DNA from: Candidatus Bathyarchaeota archaeon
Lineage (GTDB): Archaea; Thermoproteota; Bathyarchaeia; 40CM-2-53-6; RBG-13-38-9
DNA length: 9,577 bases
NCBI GenBank assembly: GCA_030671315.1
Contig: DAOUZW010000033.1
Coordinates: 1 to 9,577, forward strand
Direction: 5' to 3'
The notes under the pieces were generated by a model. It saw only the letters and a list, made by a program, of their open reading frames with translations, was not told the origin of the DNA and ran no database searches. How positions within the stretch are numbered: the stretch's first letter is position 1; each line of letters opens with the position of its first letter. Positions 5,909 through 9,577 of this stretch are shown here, piece by piece. The position numbers and the translations under genes were made by a program.

Positions 5909-7195
5909 TCAATCCTCCAAACTCATCTTTGCACCTAGATTCTTCATTATATCAACATAATCCGGAAATGTTACCTTTATTGCTTCAGCTGTATCGATAT
6001 CTGTTCTTCCATCAGCAATCATACCTGCAAGGCTAAGGGCCATAACTATGCGATGGTCATGATGACCCCTAAGTTTTGCTCCCTTTAACTGGGATTGCTG
6101 AATAATCATTCCATCATCTGTCTCCTCAATATTAGCATCCATCTTGGAAAGTTCTTCGGTCATAACTTTTATTCTATCTGTTTCTTTTATCCTTGCGTGA
6201 GCAACATTTTTTAAAACAGTCGTACCCTCAGCGTAGCATCCCAATACAGCCATTGTAGGTAATGCGTCAGGAGTATTGTTTAGATCGAGTTCACAGCCGT
6301 GCAATTTTGACTTTGCAATTGAAATATTCTTTCCTTCGACTTTGATTTCAGCACCCATGTCATGCAAATAGTCTAGAACATATCTGTCAGCCTGTGAATC
6401 GTTTGGATCCAGGTCTCTTATCGTTACATTATCCCCTATCATTACTGCTGAGGCGATTAAGAATGTAGCAGAACTCCAGTCTGAAGGGATTGTTTTTTCG
6501 AAAGATGAATACTTTTGATTACCATAAATTAGAGCTTCGTTGAAATCCTTATTTCGATATTTTATGTTGAGTTCATCCAACCATTTGAGTGTCATTTCAA
6601 TATACGGAATCTCGCAACAATTGATGATCTCTATTTCTGTATCTTGCTGTAATAATGGGCAGCATATCAATAAGCTGGATAGATATTGTGAGCTTTTACA
6701 GTCTAGTGTTGTTTTTCCTCCTTTCATTCTTCCTTTAACCTCTATAGGTGGACACCCATTATTTTTCAGAGAGGATGCGTGAGCTCCGAGATTTCTTAAG
6801 GCTGAGAGTAGGGGTTCGATAGGTCTTCTTCTTATTGACTCGTCGCCGTCAATTACTATTTTCTTATTTGCAAGAGCTGCGACAGATGTAATGAAATTCG
6901 TTGTAGTTCCAGAATTAAGAGTGTTGATCTCGGTTTTTCCGACCTCGGGATATCTATCGAAACCAATAATTTCGAATTCTCCATTATCGATTTTTTTGAT
7001 TTCTGCACCTAAGGAGTTGCAGGCATTTATTGTGGCTTTAGTATCCTCTGATTCTAACGCGTTATGAAGTATCGATTTTTTATCTGCAAGTGAAGCGAAT
7101 ATGAATCCACGTATCGTATGTGATTTTGAGCTGGGAATAACTGTTGTTCCACTGATTTCCTCAGTCTTTTCAATAATCAGTTTCATCGAAGTCAC
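5909..7195 (-). CDS. aroA: EPSP synthase (3-phosphoshikimate 1-carboxyvinyltransferase)
   Basis: It joins phosphoenolpyruvate to shikimate 3-phosphate to give EPSP, the substrate of AroC encoded next. The 428 residues match the family. Visible elements: SSKSHTIRG (22-30) with Lys24, Ser25 and Arg29; LNSGTTTNF (93-101); DGDESIRRRP (116-125); the SSQ shikimate-phosphate site (168-170); TPDALPTMA (308-316) with the catalytic Asp310; KETDRI (337-342) with Glu338 and Arg341; and HDHRIVMAL (379-387) with His381 and Arg382. Position 100, an Arg in E. coli, is Asn here. The E. coli Lys411 place is Val408, as in several other family members. Start choice: GTG 7195, or ATG 7186 which would trim three residues; neither has a strong SD. 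A 98-nt gap separates it from aroD. Confidence 0.95.
   Translation of the reverse strand: MTSMKLIIEKTEEISGTTVIPSSKSHTIRGFIFASLADKKSILHNALESEDTKATINACNSLGAEIKKIDNGEFEIIGFDRYPEVGKTEINTLNSGTTTNFITSVAALANKKIVIDGDESIRRRPIEPLLSALRNLGAHASSLKNNGCPPIEVKGRMKGGKTTLDCKSSQYLSSLLICCPLLQQDTEIEIINCCEIPYIEMTLKWLDELNIKYRNKDFNEALIYGNQKYSSFEKTIPSDWSSATFLIASAVMIGDNVTIRDLDPNDSQADRYVLDYLHDMGAEIKVEGKNISIAKSKLHGCELDLNNTPDALPTMAVLGCYAEGTTVLKNVAHARIKETDRIKVMTEELSKMDANIEETDDGMIIQQSQLKGAKLRGHHDHRIVMALSLAGMIADGRTDIDTAEAIKVTFPDYVDIMKNLGAKMSLED
5914..5918 (-). promoter_or_regulatory. Shine-Dalgarno site for aroC, inside the end of aroA
   Basis: GGAGG on the minus strand sits 9 nt before the TTG at 5904 and overlaps the last sense codons of aroA. 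It is the strongest SD in the window and fixes the TTG as the start. Confidence 0.75.
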
Positions 7196-7293
7196 GACCA
7201 GGTTTTTAGGTCCATAAGTATGGTTACCTATTCGTTTGTTATTAGGAAATAATCCTTCAACTGCTCTTGATCTTCATATCTATGTTCATATGG
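7196..7293 (-). other. 98-nt gap between aroD and aroA, with a 12-bp palindrome
   Basis: This is the longest non-coding stretch in an otherwise tightly packed cluster, at the place where aroE and shikimate kinase might be expected. It holds a short open frame that continues aroD after its TGA (CCA at 7293 to TAG at 7228, 21 codons). It also has the palindrome CCATA-AG-TATGG at 7212-7223, 16 nt before the aroA GTG. TATA-like stretches (CCTAATAAC at about 7238-7246, ACTTATG at about 7213-7219) could drive aroA; none is convincing. Confidence 0.5.
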
Positions 7294-7974
7294 TCAATCA
7301 AGATCTATTGTCTGATAGATTGTTTTTAGATCATCAATAGTCAACTGACCTTTAGCCGTTTCATCTCCCTTTTTGATGGAGGCCATTGTAAAGAATCCTC
7401 CAAAAAATGGAGATACTACTCTAGATATTCTTCCATAATTTCCCATTGCAAAGCATACAACATTGAAATTCTGTGTAGTATTTAGGAAATTAAGTGTGAC
7501 AAGGCTGTCTTCTATTGATTTCGCTGTTGTAACAATCTTATAGACGTCTCCTTTGAATTGTAAATTTCTATTGAGGATGTTCTCAAGTTCAATTAAAGTA
7601 GGGGTAGATTCCATATTGTGGTGAGAAATAATAATCTTTGAACCTAATTCCCTGAGGGATTTTATCTTGATTTCAAGATTCTCAACTGAATCCTCGATAT
7701 CGATATAATCAAAACCAACTCTTGAAGCATTCAAGAGTGTTTGAAATCGTGCTTCTTCGCTGCCTGAGAACATACCGCCTCGATTAGATGATCTAATGGT
7801 ACCAATTTTTATCATATCTATATGATTTTTGATATCCTCAAGATTAGTATCGGAATTTAGAAGGTCTAATCTGATCTCGATTAGATCGGCCTCTTTTCTT
7901 TCAACCTCTTCCTCAAGTCTCTTTGCTTCTTCAATGGTTTTTGGCATAATTGAAACGCATATTTTGGGTCTCAA
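7294..7974 (-). CDS. aroD: 3-Dehydroquinate dehydratase, type I
   Basis: It dehydrates 3-dehydroquinate to 3-dehydroshikimate through a Schiff base. The 226 residues form a complete single-domain TIM barrel. Family residues seen: EIRLD (33-37), the general base His119 in SHHNMESTPT (117-126), the Schiff-base Lys146 in VYKIVTTA (144-151), MGNYGRISRVVSPF (177-190) with Arg185, and GQLTI (209-213) near the C-terminus. It starts at TTG 7974, which overlaps the TGA of the preceding synthase gene as TTGA (4-nt overlap), with a weak GTGA 7 nt upstream. It is not fused to shikimate dehydrogenase, and aroE does not follow. After the TGA the same frame stays open for 21 codons. Confidence 0.95.
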   Translation of the reverse strand: MRPKICVSIMPKTIEEAKRLEEEVERKEADLIEIRLDLLNSDTNLEDIKNHIDMIKIGTIRSSNRGGMFSGSEEARFQTLLNASRVGFDYIDIEDSVENLEIKIKSLRELGSKIIISHHNMESTPTLIELENILNRNLQFKGDVYKIVTTAKSIEDSLVTLNFLNTTQNFNVVCFAMGNYGRISRVVSPFFGGFFTMASIKKGDETAKGQLTIDDLKTIYQTIDLD

Positions 7975-9038
7975 CGTTCTATCACTGATTCTTCGTCAAC
8001 CTTTATGCCGAAATGTCTACCGCCTGTCTCAACTCTAGCCAATATTTTATCTCCAGGCTTGACCTCTGATACTGATTTGGAACCTTTTTTGGTGACTAAC
8101 CTCACTGTTTCGGCATTTTGTAGAATAATTGTGAAGTTTCGTCCTTCACATTTGGCCTGTAGCATTATCATGGGTCTCCATTCAATTTTGATTCTACAAA
8201 TGTTCGTCATTCTAGTGTTGCCTTCTGAATCAACGGCTAGAACTTCGTCTCCTGCTTTTAGTTCTGAAAGATATCTTGTCTTTTCCGGTGTTGCTAAGAT
8301 GTATGATGATGCGGGTCCCGCGTTAACTCTGAATGGTCTTGGTTCGACATGTGGGTTCTTCGTTGTCTCTGATTCGACTAAGAAGAGTCCTGAAGATTGG
8401 CTTCCTGCTAAGATTCCTTCTTGAGGTTGTAAAAGTTCACAAGTATCTATGCAGACTCTTGCGCCCGTTCCTAAAGTTTTAACCTTATCTATTTCTGCTT
8501 CAACTAATGGAATTTTAATGCCGCTTTGTTTGACCACCTTTGCGATCTGTGTTATTTCTTCTGTCTTCTCGGAACTATATAGGACTCCGTCGGCTCCTAA
8601 TTCAAGAGTTTCAACTGCGAGTTTGGCATCATCTGGATTTGATACTTGCATGATTATCTTTGCTTTATTTCGAAGTCCAGCAATAATGTTTTCAAGAGGG
8701 ATTATTTTCCAGTTTTCACATTTTAGAATGATGTATTTTGAACCTAACTCTGCAGCTGTAAGAGCTTTTTTCTCATCTGTTCCGGTTGTAATTGATATTT
8801 CAGCTGCAATCTCTTTTGAAGATTTTATAGAGTCAAGGTCTTTAGGATCATTGAATTCGACAATTCTTATGTCTGCATTTTCAAATTTGCCTGCTATTGG
8901 TTTATTGAATTGCTCTGATAATCGATGATCTGTTTTAGACAATATTAGAATGTCTGCGAATTCTGACGCTTTTGAGATTAGCTTCTCTTTCACAGATGAT
9001 GATGCTTCTTCAGGTATATTGATCCAGAGTTGCTTCAA
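7971..9038 (-). CDS. aroB': 3-Dehydroquinate synthase, type II
   Basis: This is the archaeal-type synthase that oxidatively deaminates and cyclises ADH to 3-dehydroquinate with NAD; it is unrelated to bacterial AroB. Its 355 residues match the family length. Typical segments are KQLWINIPEEA at the start, GTGARVCIDTCELL (190-203), GILAGSQSSGLFLVESET (208-225), NPHVEPRPFRVNAGP (228-242), RYLSELKAGDEVLAVD (255-270), IEWRP (285-289), IILQNAETVRLV (304-315) and SEVKPGDKILAR (324-335). The TTG 9038 start overlaps the stop of the upstream ADH synthase gene (TTGA, 4-nt overlap), which matches their consecutive reactions. Its stop in turn overlaps the aroD start the same way. Confidence 0.96.
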   Translation of the reverse strand: MKQLWINIPEEASSSVKEKLISKASEFADILILSKTDHRLSEQFNKPIAGKFENADIRIVEFNDPKDLDSIKSSKEIAAEISITTGTDEKKALTAAELGSKYIILKCENWKIIPLENIIAGLRNKAKIIMQVSNPDDAKLAVETLELGADGVLYSSEKTEEITQIAKVVKQSGIKIPLVEAEIDKVKTLGTGARVCIDTCELLQPQEGILAGSQSSGLFLVESETTKNPHVEPRPFRVNAGPASSYILATPEKTRYLSELKAGDEVLAVDSEGNTRMTNICRIKIEWRPMIMLQAKCEGRNFTIILQNAETVRLVTKKGSKSVSEVKPGDKILARVETGGRHFGIKVDEESVIER

Positions 9039-9577
9039 TCTGTTTCACTCAGAATCTGTAGAGCTTTTTCAGCATCAGCTCTACCATGAACTATGGAGAC
9101 AAGCGCCTTGGTCATAAGTTCAGGTTTTTCATGTTGAAATACATTCCTTCCAATAGAGACTCCTGCACCACCAACTTTTATCGAATCATGGATCATCTGA
9201 AAGAAATCCTTGAGGCTTTCTGTTTTAGGGCCTCCAGCAATTACTATTGGGACAGGACAACCCGATACTACTTCATCAAACGTTTCAGGGTCTCCCGTAT
9301 AATTTGTTTTAATTATGTCCGCGCCCAGGTCTGCCCCTAGTCTGGCTGCATGAGCAACTGCCTTCGGGTCATGCTCGTTTTTTATTGTGGGGCCTCTTGG
9401 GTACATCATGGCCAGAAGAGGGATTCCTGTATCATCACATCTCTGAGCTACTTTTCCGAGTTCACTCAGCATTAGATGCTCTCGAGGGGAGCCTACATTG
9501 ATGTGAACAGATACCGCATCCGCTCCAAGTTTTAGTGCTTCGTTAACAGAACATACTTGACGTTTCCAAAGAGGATC
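9035..9577 (-). CDS. aroA': ADH synthase (class I aldolase family), 5' end outside window
   Basis: It condenses 6-deoxy-5-ketofructose 1-phosphate with L-aspartate semialdehyde to ADH, the first step of the archaeal route to dehydroquinate. The frame is open to the window edge: 180 residues are visible of about 265-273. The ATG at 9472 is internal, since the upstream codons read as family sequence (KLGADAVSVHINVGS). Key parts are LLAMMYPRGP with the conserved Tyr, DIIKTNYTGD with the Schiff-base Lys, VIAGGPK, and the C-terminal phosphate-binding GGAGVSIGRNVFQ. The family resembles archaeal fructose-bisphosphate aldolase. Direct coupling to dehydroquinate synthase II by TTGA overlap makes ADH synthase much the better call. 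Confidence 0.93.
   Translation of the reverse strand, partial: DPLWKRQVCSVNEALKLGADAVSVHINVGSPREHLMLSELGKVAQRCDDTGIPLLAMMYPRGPTIKNEHDPKAVAHAARLGADLGADIIKTNYTGDPETFDEVVSGCPVPIVIAGGPKTESLKDFFQMIHDSIKVGGAGVSIGRNVFQHEKPELMTKALVSIVHGRADAEKALQILSETD

Noticed and set aside
5909..7195. Loss of E. coli Lys411 equivalent (Val408) in EPSP synthase as a novelty
   Set aside because: Several other EPSP synthases, as I recall them, also lack Lys there, so it is not distinctive.
8005..8928. Long plus-strand open frames (8005-8424, 8449-8928) opposite the DHQ synthase gene
   Set aside because: They are antisense shadows of a well-recognised gene; their translations match no family I know and have skewed composition.
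9035..9577. Archaeal fructose-bisphosphate aldolase
   Set aside because: Same superfamily, but overlap with DHQ synthase II and the IKTNYTGD segment point to ADH synthase.
1..9577. CRISPR array, insertion sequence, tRNA, riboswitch or phage genes
   Set aside because: No regular repeats, terminal inverted repeats, transposase, cloverleaf or phage-like protein was seen; the window is core metabolism.

Overview
This is an archaeal chromosomal window: AT-rich, gene-dense, with two convergent gene groups. The archaeal signature is strong. GatD and GatE form the archaea-specific tRNA-dependent amidotransferase. The minus-strand operon encodes 2-amino-3,7-dideoxy-D-threo-hept-6-ulosonate (ADH) synthase plus type II 3-dehydroquinate synthase, the alternative, mainly archaeal entry to the shikimate pathway. 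Isoleucine ATA and arginine AGA/AGG codons are frequent. Most start codons look like TTG, at 2-nt to 4-nt gene junctions or behind Shine-Dalgarno (SD) sites. The gene set would suit a mesophilic archaeon of the TACK/Nitrososphaeria-Bathyarchaeia kind or a euryarchaeon; I cannot decide which from this window. No mobile element, CRISPR array, tRNA or rRNA was seen.

Layout. Plus strand, 1-3151: the C-terminal part of gatD (cut by the window start), an unrecognised 195-residue protein, and full-length gatE. Minus strand, 9577 down to 3180: ADH synthase (cut by the window end), 3-dehydroquinate synthase II, type I 3-dehydroquinate dehydratase (aroD), EPSP synthase (aroA), chorismate synthase (aroC), AroQ-type chorismate mutase, prephenate dehydrogenase (tyrA), and a small four-cysteine protein. 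The two groups meet tail to tail in a 28-nt gap at 3152-3179.

How the genes work together. GatDE converts Glu-tRNA(Gln) to Gln-tRNA(Gln). The minus-strand cluster builds ADH, dehydroquinate, dehydroshikimate, then (after two missing steps) EPSP, chorismate, prephenate and 4-hydroxyphenylpyruvate, so it leads to tyrosine. Shikimate dehydrogenase and shikimate kinase are not in the window; a 98-nt gap separates aroD from aroA.

No clearly new system is visible. The points most worth a second look are: a Tyr in chorismate synthase where the family's catalytic His normally sits (FGESHG-type motif reads CGESYG); an Asn in EPSP synthase at the position of E. coli Arg100; the missing aroE and kinase, with a possible in-frame scar behind aroD; the two unrecognised proteins; heavy TTG start use with TTGA overlaps; and an inverted repeat that would hide the tyrA start codon.
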